A stretch of DNA of 42,991 bases from a bacterium (lineage in GTDB: Bacteria; Patescibacteriota; Patescibacteriia; UBA1558; GWA2-36-10). A model generated the notes under the pieces. It had not been told where the DNA came from, searched no databases, and saw nothing but the letters and a program-made list of their open reading frames with translations. This document shows positions 27,069 through 37,334 of this stretch, piece by piece; positions within the stretch are counted from its first letter, which is position 1, and each line of letters begins with the position of its first letter. A program made the position numbers and the translations under genes. Location: assembly GCA_018653315.1 (NCBI GenBank), contig JABIAL010000034.1, forward strand, positions 1 through 42,991. The letters are read 5' to 3'.

Positions 27069-28151
27069 ATGTCTAAAATAGCTTTTGCTCATGATCATTT
27101 GTTTCAAAAGGGTGGCGCCGAAAGAGTTTTGGCTACTTTGGCTACTTTGGATAGCACCGCGCCTATTTATACTCTGATTAATAACAAAGAAATAACTAAA
27201 GATTTATTTGATCAACAAAGAATACATACATCTAATCTGCAAAATATTCCCGGAATAAATAGTTTATTTCGTTATTTTTTATTACAGATGCCAAAAACTT
27301 GGGAGCAAACAGATTTATCGGAGTATGATGTAGTGTTAAGTTCGGCTTCTGCTTTTGTTAAAGGTTTAAAAACATCTGACAAAACAAAACACATTTGTTA
27401 TTGTCATGCCCCTACGCGTTACTTATGGGGAGATAAAGATGAATATCTTGGCAACTTACCAACTGGAAGATTATTAAAAATTATTTTGCCTTATTTTTTG
27501 AAAAAAATGCGAGCTTGGGATTATACTAAGGCTCAAAATATTGATATATTTGTAGCTAATTCAAATTTTATTGCTAAAAAAATTCAACAGCACTACCATC
27601 GTCAAGCCAAGGTGGTTTATCCATCTATTAAAATTAATGATTTTACAATTGCTGATGAAATAGAGGATTACTATTTAATTGTTAGTCGTTTACGTCCATA
27701 TAAAAAAGTCGATATGGCCATTGAAGCTTTTAATAATATGCGCTTACCTCTAAAAATTATTGGCACAGGTAGTGAAATGAACAGATTAAAAAAAATGGCT
27801 GGTAGTAACATTGAATTTTTAGGAGAATTACCTGATCAAGAAAGAAATCATTATTTATCTCGTTGCCGAGCATTTCTATATCCCCAAGTAGAGGATTTTG
27901 GTATCACTGCTTTAGAGGCTATGGCTTCAGGTCGCCCAGTTATTGCTTATGCTAAAGGTGGCGCTTTAGAGACAGTGATTGATGGAGTGACTGGTATTTT
28001 TTTCCAACATCAAAATTGGGCATCTTTAACTCATGCTGTTTTACGTTTTCAGACATTAGATTTTGATTCTAAGCTGATTCATGAATATGCTAAAAAATTT
28101 GACGAGACAATTTTCTTAGCCCAGATGAAAGAGTTACTTAATCAAGTATAA
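27069..28151 (+). CDS. GT4 glycosyltransferase (WbaZ-like)
   Basis: 'AFAHDHLFQKGGAERVL', 'HICYCHAPTRYLWGDKDEYLG', 'YYLIVSRLRPYKKVDMAIEAFN', 'DFGITALEAMASGRPVIAYAKGGALETV'. Confidence 0.94.
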   Translation: MSKIAFAHDHLFQKGGAERVLATLATLDSTAPIYTLINNKEITKDLFDQQRIHTSNLQNIPGINSLFRYFLLQMPKTWEQTDLSEYDVVLSSASAFVKGLKTSDKTKHICYCHAPTRYLWGDKDEYLGNLPTGRLLKIILPYFLKKMRAWDYTKAQNIDIFVANSNFIAKKIQQHYHRQAKVVYPSIKINDFTIADEIEDYYLIVSRLRPYKKVDMAIEAFNNMRLPLKIIGTGSEMNRLKKMAGSNIEFLGELPDQERNHYLSRCRAFLYPQVEDFGITALEAMASGRPVIAYAKGGALETVIDGVTGIFFQHQNWASLTHAVLRFQTLDFDSKLIHEYAKKFDETIFLAQMKELLNQV

Positions 28152-28164
28152 AATATCTAACGGG

Positions 28165-29283
28165 ATGAACATAGGAATTGATATTAGAGCCTTATCTCCA
28201 GTAAAACGTAGTGGTGTTGGCAATTACGTTTTTCATGCTATTGAACATTTGATTAGCAATGATCAAAATAATCAATATTATTTGTTTAGTTCTGGTTGGC
28301 GAGCCAGTGATTATCTTCCAGTAGAATTATCAGCTGATAATATTCATCATGTTCACTATAAAACTTCTAATAAACTTTTTAATTTAAGATTATTATTAAA
28401 CATTGCTCCTAAAATAGACAAGTTATTTCCTGTAAAATTAGATCTTTTCTGGTTACCTAATATTAATTTTCTTAATTTGAGCAAAAATTTACCAATGATT
28501 TTGACAGTTCATGATTTATCTTTTTTACATAGTAAGCATTTTTATTCTTTAAAACGAAAATGGTGGCACACATTAATTAATGTTAGACGTTTAGTTGATC
28601 GTGCAAATAAAATTATTGCTGTTTCAGATAATACAAAAAGAGATATCATGAGATTTTTTACAGTAGCAGAGGATAAGGTAAAAGTTATTTATCCTGGTGC
28701 TTCAGTAAAACAGATGGACAAAGTAAAAGCGGATAAGTTATTAGCTAAACACAATTTACCGGCTAAATTTTATCTTTTTTTAGGCACTTTAGAGCCCCGA
28801 AAAAATATAGCCGCAATTATCAAGGCTTTTGACAAATATCATCAAGAATATCCAGACACTTATTTAGTGTTAGTTGGTAACAAAGGGTGGGTTTATCAAA
28901 AATTATTACGTAGTATTAAAAAGAGAACTTATATTAAATACTTAGGTTTTATCCCTAGCCCGATCAAAGATGCTTTGTATTTCTCTTCTCAAGGCTTAAT
29001 TTGGCCATCTTTTTATGAAGGTTTTGGATTTCCGCCCTTAGAAGCTACTTTTCATGGCCGGCCAGTAATTACTAGTTATAAAACTTCACTGCCAGAAATT
29101 ATGCGGTCTCAAGCTTTATATGTTGATCCGTACAATTCAGCCGAAATTTATCAATTATTGAAGTCACTAAGAGAAGATAAAGATTTATTAGCAAATATTA
29201 AAAATAGTAGCCAAGGATTTTTTATGCCAGTTTGGTCTAAACAAGTTAAAAAAATTATTAAACTATTTGAAGAATGCGTATAG
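28165..29283 (+). CDS. GT4 glycosyltransferase
   Basis: 'NIGIDIRALSPVKRSGVGNYVFHAIEHL', 'FLGTLEPRKNIAAIIKAFDKY', 'FYEGFGFPPLEATFHGRPVITS'. Confidence 0.94.
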   Translation: MNIGIDIRALSPVKRSGVGNYVFHAIEHLISNDQNNQYYLFSSGWRASDYLPVELSADNIHHVHYKTSNKLFNLRLLLNIAPKIDKLFPVKLDLFWLPNINFLNLSKNLPMILTVHDLSFLHSKHFYSLKRKWWHTLINVRRLVDRANKIIAVSDNTKRDIMRFFTVAEDKVKVIYPGASVKQMDKVKADKLLAKHNLPAKFYLFLGTLEPRKNIAAIIKAFDKYHQEYPDTYLVLVGNKGWVYQKLLRSIKKRTYIKYLGFIPSPIKDALYFSSQGLIWPSFYEGFGFPPLEATFHGRPVITSYKTSLPEIMRSQALYVDPYNSAEIYQLLKSLREDKDLLANIKNSSQGFFMPVWSKQVKKIIKLFEECV

Positions 29284-30374
29284 TTTTAGATTTAAGAATA
29301 TATGGTCCACGTTTTGGTGGCTTAGGTAGGTATAATCAAAAATTGTTGGAGTTTTTGGTTAAGCATGATCAAGATAATCAATACATTGTTTTATTTAAAA
29401 ATAAAATTAAGATTGATTTACCAGATAATTTTCAGATTGAAATAGCGCCGTATCATTGGTACTCTTTGGCTGAGCAAATATTTTTACCACGTTTGTTAAG
29501 AAAATTAAAACCAGATTTAGTGCATTTTCCTCATTTTAATGTACCAATTTTTTATCGCGATAAGTTTGTGGTGACTATTCATGATCTGATCATGACCAAG
29601 TTTCCTAGTGTTAGGACTAGCACTTTAAGCAAGTGGTTTTTTGTTTTGAAAAGATTGGCTTATAAAATAACTATTAATTCGGCTATTAAAAGGGCAAATA
29701 AAATTATTGCTGTTTCTCAATTTACAGCAGATGATATAAAGCAATATTTTAAATTATCTGAACAGCAGGCGCAGAAAATAAAAGTAGTACATGAAGGATT
29801 TACACAAGCAGTAGCTAATGACAAAGAAAAGAAAAATTTGCCTAATAATTTTTTGTTATATGTAGGTAATGCTTATCCACATAAAAATTTAGAATTTTTA
29901 ATTAATGCTTTTGCTGAATGGCAAAAAGAGCATCTAGATTTTCATTTAATTTTAGTTGGTAATAAGAATTATTTCTATCAAAGATTAGAAGAATACGTTC
30001 AAAATAATTTTTCAAGCATCAAAGATAAAATAATTTTTCCTGGTTTTGTGCCAGATGAAGAACTAGTAACATATTATAAACAGGCCAAGATTTATGTTTT
30101 TCCTTCTTTGTATGAAGGTTTTGGTTTACCACCATTAGAAGCAATGGCGTATGCTTTACCTGTTTTATCTAGCAAAAGTTCTTGTTTGCCAGAAATATTA
30201 GGTGATGCAGTTTTGTATTTTAATCCGAAAGATAAAAAAGATTTTAGAATTAAATTAGATCAGATTTTAACTGATCAAAACAAAAGAGAAGCGTTGATCA
30301 AACGAGGTTCTGAACAAATTAAAAAATATTCTTGGGATAAAATGGCCAAAGAAATTATAAATATTTATAATTAA
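29274..30374 (+). CDS. GT4 glycosyltransferase
   Basis: 'RIVLDLRIYGPRFGGLGRYNQKLLEFL', 'LLYVGNAYPHKNLEFLINAF', 'LYEGFGLPPLEAMAYALPVLSS'. Overlaps the upstream gene by 10 nt. Confidence 0.94.
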   Translation: MRIVLDLRIYGPRFGGLGRYNQKLLEFLVKHDQDNQYIVLFKNKIKIDLPDNFQIEIAPYHWYSLAEQIFLPRLLRKLKPDLVHFPHFNVPIFYRDKFVVTIHDLIMTKFPSVRTSTLSKWFFVLKRLAYKITINSAIKRANKIIAVSQFTADDIKQYFKLSEQQAQKIKVVHEGFTQAVANDKEKKNLPNNFLLYVGNAYPHKNLEFLINAFAEWQKEHLDFHLILVGNKNYFYQRLEEYVQNNFSSIKDKIIFPGFVPDEELVTYYKQAKIYVFPSLYEGFGLPPLEAMAYALPVLSSKSSCLPEILGDAVLYFNPKDKKDFRIKLDQILTDQNKREALIKRGSEQIKKYSWDKMAKEIINIYN

Positions 30375-30427
30375 TAAAAATCTTTGTTATTAATCAAAAA
30401 TCTGTTATAATATAGTCAAGATTTATT

Positions 30428-32869
30428 ATGGTGGCTAAGAAAAAAATAAAACAAAAATCTAAAGCAGATTTTAAAGAATTAAAGCACAGTTTAGTTGATG
30501 AGCTAGACGATTTTTTGTTTGATAATAATCTTCCAATTAAAGAAAAAAATGCTGCTTTTACCGAGCTTGATCGCTTAATCAAACAGGATTTAACGGAAGC
30601 AACTTTATTGATTGATAGCTATAAAAAAGTTAATAAATTAACCGAAGCTAAATCAATTAAGTCTAAAATTAGAACCTCTAAAGTAAAACAATTAGATGCT
30701 GATCAAGTAAATCAATCAGGAAATGTTTTAGATTTACGTCAACAAAAACCTCTTAAAAAACCACGAAAAAAACTTTTTTCTTCTACTTGGAATAAAAAAA
30801 TAAAGATACATTTAGCTAAAACAAAATTTAAAAAAGTAAAAATATCAGAAAAAAAAATAACTTTACCTAAATTTAATTTAGGCATCAAGCATCTTGGCTT
30901 ACGTTTGGCAATGTTTGCTGTTTTAGTAGCGGTTATTCTTTTACCTATTAGGGGTTTAATGGTTTTTGGACAATTTCAAGCAGATAAGGGTGTTATATTT
31001 GAATTAGGTAAGAGTGGTTTAGCTAATTTACAATCAGGTATACTTTCGGCATCTGAAAATTCTCATACTCAAGCCGATGCTGATTTTGAACAAGCATTAC
31101 AAAACTTTAATGCGATTAAGGGTATTTTAAATGAATACGAATCATGGATGTTAACAGCGGGTAGTAAATTACCTTTAATTGGCACTCCAATATCATTAAG
31201 TACTAATTTATTAGAAATAGCTAATAATATTTCACAAGCAGCTGTTAGTTTAAATAAAAAATTACAAAATAACGAAAGTGTTACAGAGCACATAGCCTTT
31301 ATAGACAAACAAATAGAATTAACTTTGCCATATTTACAAACAGCAGCAAAGGATTTAGGGAGAATTAATACCGCTAAGTTACCGGAAGAATTACAAGAAT
31401 ATTTTATAGTTTTACAAGCAAACTTACCACAATTAACCGACAGTTTGGGTAATTTACAAGAAGTTTTTGATGTTTTATTAGAGGTTTTGGGTCATGATCA
31501 AGAAAAACGTTACTTGGTCTTATTCCAAAACAATAATGAAATTAGAGCTACTGGCGGTTTCATTGGTAGTTTTGCTTTATTGGATATTTATCAAGGTAAA
31601 ATTAAACATCTAGAAGTGCCTAAAGGTGGTATGTATGATCTAGAAGCTGGCCAAACTGTTAAAATTAAAGCACCACAAGCATTATCTTTAATTAATCCAT
31701 ATTTTAATATTTGGGATGCTAATTGGTGGCCAGATTTTCCTACTTCTGCTAAAAAAATAAATTGGTTTTATCAAAATTTTGGTGGCTCAGCTATCGATGG
31801 TATTATTGCAATTAATGCAGATGTGCTACAAGATTTATTACAAGTTGTAGGTCCAATAGATTTACCAGATTATAATTTAGTTGTTTCAGCTGATAATTTT
31901 TTTGAAGTAATTCAAGAAGAGGTTGAGTTTAATTATGATAAAGAAAGCAATACACCGAAGGCTATTATTGCTGATTTAACGCCATTAGTTTTAGAAAAAT
32001 TATTAACTAGTAAAGACAAGCAAAAAGATTTGGTAAAAGTTTTAGTTAACCAGTTAGCTAGTAAGGATATCCAAATTTATCTTAACGATAGTAAAATTCA
32101 GGCAAAAGTGCATCAATTTGCTTGGTCAGGCGCTGCTTTAGATAGTCAAAAAGATTATTTACAAGTAGTTAACACTAATATTGCTGGCGGTAAAACAGAT
32201 AATGACATTCAGCAAAACATTGATCATCAAGCTGAAATTTTAGCTAACGGAGAAATTATTAATACCGTTAGAATTACTCGTACTAACAATGGTCGTTCCG
32301 ATAATCCTTTGTCTGGCTTCGAGGGTGGTAATGTTAGTTATCTTCGTTTTTACGTACCAAATGGTAGTGAATTTATAGAAGCAGTTGGTTTTGATCAATT
32401 ACCAGAAGGATACTTTCATTCAGTCGATGCTGGAACCATGGAGGATGAAGATATTTTAGCCGAAGAAGAAAAAATGATTGATGCTAATTCAAATACAGAA
32501 ATTTATCAGAGTCTGAATAAAACCGTTTTTGCTAATTGGTTAGCTTTGAAACCAGGAGAAACTAAAACAGTAGCAATTAAATACAAATTACCTTTTACTC
32601 TTGACGTTAGTGATCCGTTAATAAATAATTGGTGGCAAAAATTATTTAAGGGGGATATCCAATTAGATAATTATAGTTTATTGGTTCAGTCTCAATCGGG
32701 CAGTAAAAATACAATTTTAAATTCATCTATTTTATTGCCAGATAATTTAAGGGTAGTCTGGAATAAGGCTATAAGTGATCAACAGATGAGTGTTAATAAT
32801 AAAGTAGTAACATATACAAACAAACTTATTGGAGATCAATATTTTGGTTTTATTGTGACAACGAAATAA
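30428..32869 (+). CDS. DUF4012-family membrane-anchored protein
   Basis: N-terminal basic cytoplasmic region, one TM 'LGLRLAMFAVLVAVILLPIRGLMVF', 'LVLFQNNNEIRATGGFIGSFALLDIYQGKI', 'WWPDFPTSAKKINWFYQ'. Confidence 0.88.
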   Translation: MVAKKKIKQKSKADFKELKHSLVDELDDFLFDNNLPIKEKNAAFTELDRLIKQDLTEATLLIDSYKKVNKLTEAKSIKSKIRTSKVKQLDADQVNQSGNVLDLRQQKPLKKPRKKLFSSTWNKKIKIHLAKTKFKKVKISEKKITLPKFNLGIKHLGLRLAMFAVLVAVILLPIRGLMVFGQFQADKGVIFELGKSGLANLQSGILSASENSHTQADADFEQALQNFNAIKGILNEYESWMLTAGSKLPLIGTPISLSTNLLEIANNISQAAVSLNKKLQNNESVTEHIAFIDKQIELTLPYLQTAAKDLGRINTAKLPEELQEYFIVLQANLPQLTDSLGNLQEVFDVLLEVLGHDQEKRYLVLFQNNNEIRATGGFIGSFALLDIYQGKIKHLEVPKGGMYDLEAGQTVKIKAPQALSLINPYFNIWDANWWPDFPTSAKKINWFYQNFGGSAIDGIIAINADVLQDLLQVVGPIDLPDYNLVVSADNFFEVIQEEVEFNYDKESNTPKAIIADLTPLVLEKLLTSKDKQKDLVKVLVNQLASKDIQIYLNDSKIQAKVHQFAWSGAALDSQKDYLQVVNTNIAGGKTDNDIQQNIDHQAEILANGEIINTVRITRTNNGRSDNPLSGFEGGNVSYLRFYVPNGSEFIEAVGFDQLPEGYFHSVDAGTMEDEDILAEEEKMIDANSNTEIYQSLNKTVFANWLALKPGETKTVAIKYKLPFTLDVSDPLINNWWQKLFKGDIQLDNYSLLVQSQSGSKNTILNSSILLPDNLRVVWNKAISDQQMSVNNKVVTYTNKLIGDQYFGFIVTTK

Positions 32870-34456
32870 ATGTGGTCAAATATTTGGCAAAAAATAAATA
32901 ACACCGTGGCGGGCGGCGCAATGCTTATTGCCTGTTTTTCTTTTTTATCAAAAATATTTGGTTTACTACGTGAGCGCTTAATCGCTCATTATTTTGCAGC
33001 ATCAGCAATATCAGATGTTTATTACGCGGCTTTCCGTTTACCAGATTTAATTTTTAACACTTTAGTTTTAGGCGCTTTGACTTCGGCTTTCATTCCAGTT
33101 TTTCAAAAAGTTTGGCAGAAAAATAAAGAAGATGGTTTAAAATTAGCTAGTTCAATTTTAAATCTATTTTTATTAATAGTTGGTGGCCTAGTAATTATCG
33201 CTTGGATTTTTGCACCACAAATAATGCAGTTATTTACACCTGGTTTTTCTGAATGGCAGTTAATAAAGGTAGTTCAGTTAACCAGAATAATGCTTTTAGC
33301 TATATTATTTTTTGTGGTGTCCAATGTTATTGGTGGCATTTTGAATTCTTGGAAGAAATTTTTTAGTTTTTCACTAGCAGCTAGTCTTTACAACATTGGT
33401 ATTATTATTGGTATTATTTGGTTTTATCCAATTTTAGGACTTAATGGTTTAGCTTGGGGAGTATTTTTGGGTGCGGCTTTGCATTTATTAACTCAATTAC
33501 CAGAGGCAATTAAGAATGGTTGGCGTTATTATTTTATTTTAAAAATAGATCAACCGTTGAAAAGAATTTTAATATTAATGTTGCCGCGAACCCTTGGTTT
33601 GGCTGCCGGACAAATAAACTTAGTAGTAATTACCGTGGTTGCTTCAACTTTGTCTGCTGGCAGCATTGCTGTCTTTAATCTAGCTAATAATCTACAAAGC
33701 TTGCCGATTAGCTTATTCGCAGTTTCTTTGGCAATTGCTGTATTTCCCACTTTCACACAAGCGGTTGTTAATGAAGATAAAGAATTATTCACGAGACATT
33801 TTTCCGCTAGTTTGAGAAGAATTTTGTTTCTATTAGTGCCATTGTCTATTTTTATTTTAATTTTAAGAGCTCAAATTGTTAGAATTATCTTAGGCAGTGG
33901 AGCATTTGATTGGTCTAATACTTATTATGTTGCTCAGACTTTGGGATTTTTTGCTTTGTCTATCTTTGCTCAAGGATTGATTCCATTGTTAGCTCGGTCA
34001 TTTTATGCTTTTGAAGATACTAAGACGCCGATGGGCATTAGTTTATTTAGCATAGCTTTAAACATAGTCTTATCTTTGTGGTTAGCTAAAGGCTTAGGAG
34101 TAATGGGATTAGCTTTGGCGTTTTCTATCTCTAGTATTATAAATATGTTTTTACTTTATATTTTTCTTCATAAAAAAGTATCGAATTTGGATGATCATAG
34201 AATATTTATTTCCATTATTAAAATTACGTTTAATGCAGTATTATCTGGCACAATAGTGTATTTGAGTTTGCAAATTTTAAATAATTGGGTTAATATGCAG
34301 ACCTTCTTAGGTATTTTTATTCAAGGTGTCGGCGCTGCTATTTTGGGCGGAATTTGTTACTTTGTCTTAGGAATAATACTAAAACTAGAAGAAGTAGATT
34401 TAATTAAAAAAATCTTAAGCAAAACATTAGCATTATTTAAAAATGGAACTAAATAA
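32870..34456 (+). CDS. murJ: MurJ/MviN-family lipid flippase
   Basis: 'AGGAMLIACFSFLSKIFGLLRERLIAHYFAASAISDVYYAAFRLPDLIFNTLVLGALTSAFIPVF', multi-TM. Confidence 0.94.
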   Translation: MWSNIWQKINNTVAGGAMLIACFSFLSKIFGLLRERLIAHYFAASAISDVYYAAFRLPDLIFNTLVLGALTSAFIPVFQKVWQKNKEDGLKLASSILNLFLLIVGGLVIIAWIFAPQIMQLFTPGFSEWQLIKVVQLTRIMLLAILFFVVSNVIGGILNSWKKFFSFSLAASLYNIGIIIGIIWFYPILGLNGLAWGVFLGAALHLLTQLPEAIKNGWRYYFILKIDQPLKRILILMLPRTLGLAAGQINLVVITVVASTLSAGSIAVFNLANNLQSLPISLFAVSLAIAVFPTFTQAVVNEDKELFTRHFSASLRRILFLLVPLSIFILILRAQIVRIILGSGAFDWSNTYYVAQTLGFFALSIFAQGLIPLLARSFYAFEDTKTPMGISLFSIALNIVLSLWLAKGLGVMGLALAFSISSIINMFLLYIFLHKKVSNLDDHRIFISIIKITFNAVLSGTIVYLSLQILNNWVNMQTFLGIFIQGVGAAILGGICYFVLGIILKLEEVDLIKKILSKTLALFKNGTK

Positions 34457-36218
34457 AATCAGAAATTTTTGTATTATTGCACATATAGATCACGGTAAAT
34501 CTACTTTAGCTGATCGGATGTTAGAAGTAACAAATACGGTTGACGAGCGAAAAATGAAGGCTCAATTACTCGATCAGATGGAATTAGAGAGAGAACGTGG
34601 AATTACCATAAAATTACAACCAGCTCGTATGAATTGGAATGGTTTTATGTTAAATCTTATTGATACCCCAGGTCATGTTGATTTTAGTTACGAGGTATCT
34701 CGTTCATTAGTTGCTGTTGAAGGCGCTGTATTATTAGTGGATGCGGCTCAAGGTGTAGAGGCTCAAACATTGGCAAACTTATATTTAGCAGTTGAGCAAG
34801 ATTTAACTATTATACCAGTCATTAATAAAATTGATTTACCAGCGGCTAATATAGAAAAAGTAAGTAAAGAAATAATTAGTATCTTAGGTTGTGAAAAAAA
34901 AGATATTCTTTTAGTGTCAGCAAAAACTGGACAAGGTGTAACTGATGTTTTACAAGCGATAATGGATAGAGTGCCAGCACCTGATAAAAAAAAAGATGAA
35001 TTACAAGCATTAGTATTTGATTCTACTTATGATGAATATCGTGGTGTGGTTATTTATGTGCGTTTATTTGGCGGTGATCTAAAAAAAGGTGACAAGATAA
35101 GATTTGCAGCAACTAATGAACCAACTGAGGTTTTGGATGTAGGATTTTTTAAGCCAGACTGGGTTAGTATTGATCGACTTAATAATGGTGAGATTGGTTA
35201 TTTGGTAACTGGTGTTAAAGATTTAAAACAAGCCAAAGTAGGTGATACTATTATTAAGCAAGATTCTGATACTCCAGCCTTAATTGGTTACGAAGCTATT
35301 AAACCAATGGTCTATGCCGGTATTTTTCCTCAAGAGGGGAATGATTACCAAAAACTACGCGATGCTATCATGAAATTAAAATTAAGCGATGCTAGCTTAG
35401 AGTATGAACCAGCGAGTTCTCAAGCTTTGGGATTCGGTTTCCGTTGTGGATTTTTAGGCTTACTTCATTTAGAAATTTTTCAAGAAAGATTAAAGAGAGA
35501 ATACAATCTTGAATTAATAGTAACCACTCCAACCGTAGCTTACAAAATTTATATGTCCAGTGGTGATGAAATTATTTTAACCACTCCTTCGGACATGCCA
35601 GATCCAAGTCAGATTGAACATACCGAAGAACCTTATGTTGATATAGAGGTTTTGTCACCAAAAGAGTATATTGGTGATTTAATGTCTTATATTATTGAGC
35701 AAAGAGGAATTGCTAAAAATACAGAATATCTTGATGAAAATTTAGTAATTTTAAAATATCATATTCCTCTTAGTCGTATTTTAGTAGATTTTTATGATAA
35801 TATAAAAAGCATTTCTTCTGGCTATGCTTCTTTAAATTATGATTTAGCTGGTTATGAAAAATGTGAGTTAGTAAAATTAGATATCTTAGTAGCCGAACAA
35901 ATAGCTGAGGCTTTAACTATTTTGGTTTATAAAGATCAAGCTCATCAAATCGGTAAAAGAATTATAAATAAATTAAAAGATGTTTTACCACGCGCTCAAT
36001 TTGTTATAAAATTACAAGCAGCAGTTGGCGGTAAGATTGTAGCCGGCGATAAACTCTCTGCTTTAAGAAAAGACGTGACAGCAAAACTCTATGGAGGTGA
36101 TGTGACTCGTAAACGAAAACTATTAGAAAAACAGAAAAAAGGTAAAAAAAGAATGGCCAAAGGTGGCAAAGTGGTCATTCCTCAAGAGGCTTATTTGGCT
36201 ATTTTAAAGAAAAATTAA
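34443..36218 (+). CDS. lepA: Elongation factor 4
   Basis: 'IRNFCIIAHIDHGKSTLADRMLE', 'ERERGITIKLQPARM', 'LIDTPGHVDFSYEVSRSL', C-terminal 'GKKRMAKGGKVVIPQEAYLAILK'. Confidence 0.98.
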   Translation: MELNKIRNFCIIAHIDHGKSTLADRMLEVTNTVDERKMKAQLLDQMELERERGITIKLQPARMNWNGFMLNLIDTPGHVDFSYEVSRSLVAVEGAVLLVDAAQGVEAQTLANLYLAVEQDLTIIPVINKIDLPAANIEKVSKEIISILGCEKKDILLVSAKTGQGVTDVLQAIMDRVPAPDKKKDELQALVFDSTYDEYRGVVIYVRLFGGDLKKGDKIRFAATNEPTEVLDVGFFKPDWVSIDRLNNGEIGYLVTGVKDLKQAKVGDTIIKQDSDTPALIGYEAIKPMVYAGIFPQEGNDYQKLRDAIMKLKLSDASLEYEPASSQALGFGFRCGFLGLLHLEIFQERLKREYNLELIVTTPTVAYKIYMSSGDEIILTTPSDMPDPSQIEHTEEPYVDIEVLSPKEYIGDLMSYIIEQRGIAKNTEYLDENLVILKYHIPLSRILVDFYDNIKSISSGYASLNYDLAGYEKCELVKLDILVAEQIAEALTILVYKDQAHQIGKRIINKLKDVLPRAQFVIKLQAAVGGKIVAGDKLSALRKDVTAKLYGGDVTRKRKLLEKQKKGKKRMAKGGKVVIPQEAYLAILKKN

Positions 36219-36310
36219 ATAATAGCGCTACCAAAGGTCATTAATATCATAGATAGAATGATAAAAATTGACAAGACAAGCCAAACTCTTTTTATTGTTT
36301 TTTTCTTCAT
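36215..36310 (-). CDS. Candidate 31-aa micro-protein with one TM segment
   Basis: Minus-strand ATG at 36310 to TAA at 36215: MKKKTIKRVWLVLSIFIILSMILMTFGSAII. Below the ORF-track length cut-off; fills the lepA/PH-protein gap. Confidence 0.45.
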   Translation of the reverse strand: MKKKTIKRVWLVLSIFIILSMILMTFGSAII

Positions 36311-36339
36311 ATTGATAATATATTGTTAAATTTATTTAT

Positions 36340-36795
36340 ATGAGTCATTTTAACAAATTTTTAGACTTTAATGAAGAGCTACGTTTAATTATCAAATTAC
36401 GTAGTAAAAATTTATTTTTTTATATTATAGTGTTTATTGGATTTCCGGCTGTGTTTTTCATGCTTTATCCAATGAGTATTCGTGGTAGACAAGGTTTTGC
36501 TTTATGGCTAAGCCTTATTTTTATTTTACTTATAATAATCTATAGAATTTTATTTAAACAAATGGATTGTTATTTATTGACTACTCGTCGTTTACTGCAT
36601 TTAACATTAAAAAACAAAACAGATTATCAAAAGAAAGGAGTAATTTCTTTAGCTAAAATTAGGAAAATAAAGAAAAAAGGCTTACATGACATTTGTTTGC
36701 AAACTAAAAAAAGAAATTTTATCTTAACTAATATTCAAAATAGAGATTTGATTTATAAAAAATTAATAAAAACTAGACAAGATTTTGTTAATTAA
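36340..36795 (+). CDS. Membrane protein with PH-like (bPH2/YdbT-type) domain
   Basis: Two TMs followed by 'YLLTTRRLLHLTL...YQKKGVISLAKIRKIKKKG'. Confidence 0.7.
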   Translation: MSHFNKFLDFNEELRLIIKLRSKNLFFYIIVFIGFPAVFFMLYPMSIRGRQGFALWLSLIFILLIIIYRILFKQMDCYLLTTRRLLHLTLKNKTDYQKKGVISLAKIRKIKKKGLHDICLQTKKRNFILTNIQNRDLIYKKLIKTRQDFVN

Positions 36796-36847
36796 AGCAA
36801 AATTTGGTATAATATATTTATAATTATCTAATTATTTTATTAGAACT

Positions 36848-37327
36848 ATGCCAGACAATCAAGTAGCACCAAATTTTGAGCAACCAACAGTGGCGCCAGA
36901 GGCAACTAAAGTTCCTGAACAAGTAAATCAAGCGCCAGAACAAGCAGCCGAGCAACAAACAGAAACAAAGGCGCCAGAACAAGCACTAAAACAAGTTAGT
37001 GATGTTGTTTTACCATCAGTCGCACCTGCTCCAATTCCAATACCCCAGGCAGAGGTTCAACTTAAACAGGTAGAAAACATCCTATCGCAAGGCTTAGAAA
37101 GTGTTTTTTTGACTATGGATGCAAGTTCTCAAATAGCTTTTAAGCAAAAAGGTGAGCAAACAGCCAAAGAGATACAGGGATTATTGGCAGGTGGTAAGGC
37201 TAAAATAAAAAAAGTTATTAGCTTAATTATGAATTGGTTAAGAATTATACCTCAGGTTAATAAACATTTTTTGGAACAAGAAGCTAAAATTAAAGCTGAT
37301 GAAATAATGAGGCTTTATAACAAGTAA
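36848..37327 (+). CDS. Uncharacterised protein with P/Q/E-rich N-terminus and helical C-terminus
   Basis: Complete ORF 8 nt upstream of the ATPase gene; TATAAT box upstream (near 36811). Confidence 0.75.
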   Translation: MPDNQVAPNFEQPTVAPEATKVPEQVNQAPEQAAEQQTETKAPEQALKQVSDVVLPSVAPAPIPIPQAEVQLKQVENILSQGLESVFLTMDASSQIAFKQKGEQTAKEIQGLLAGGKAKIKKVISLIMNWLRIIPQVNKHFLEQEAKIKADEIMRLYNK

Positions 37328-37334
37328 TAATTTT

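Noticed and set aside
36268-36296. Plus-strand TTGACA-N17-TTTATT promoter before the PH-domain gene
   Set aside because: The -10 is weak and it overlaps the minus-strand micro-ORF; too ambiguous to annotate.
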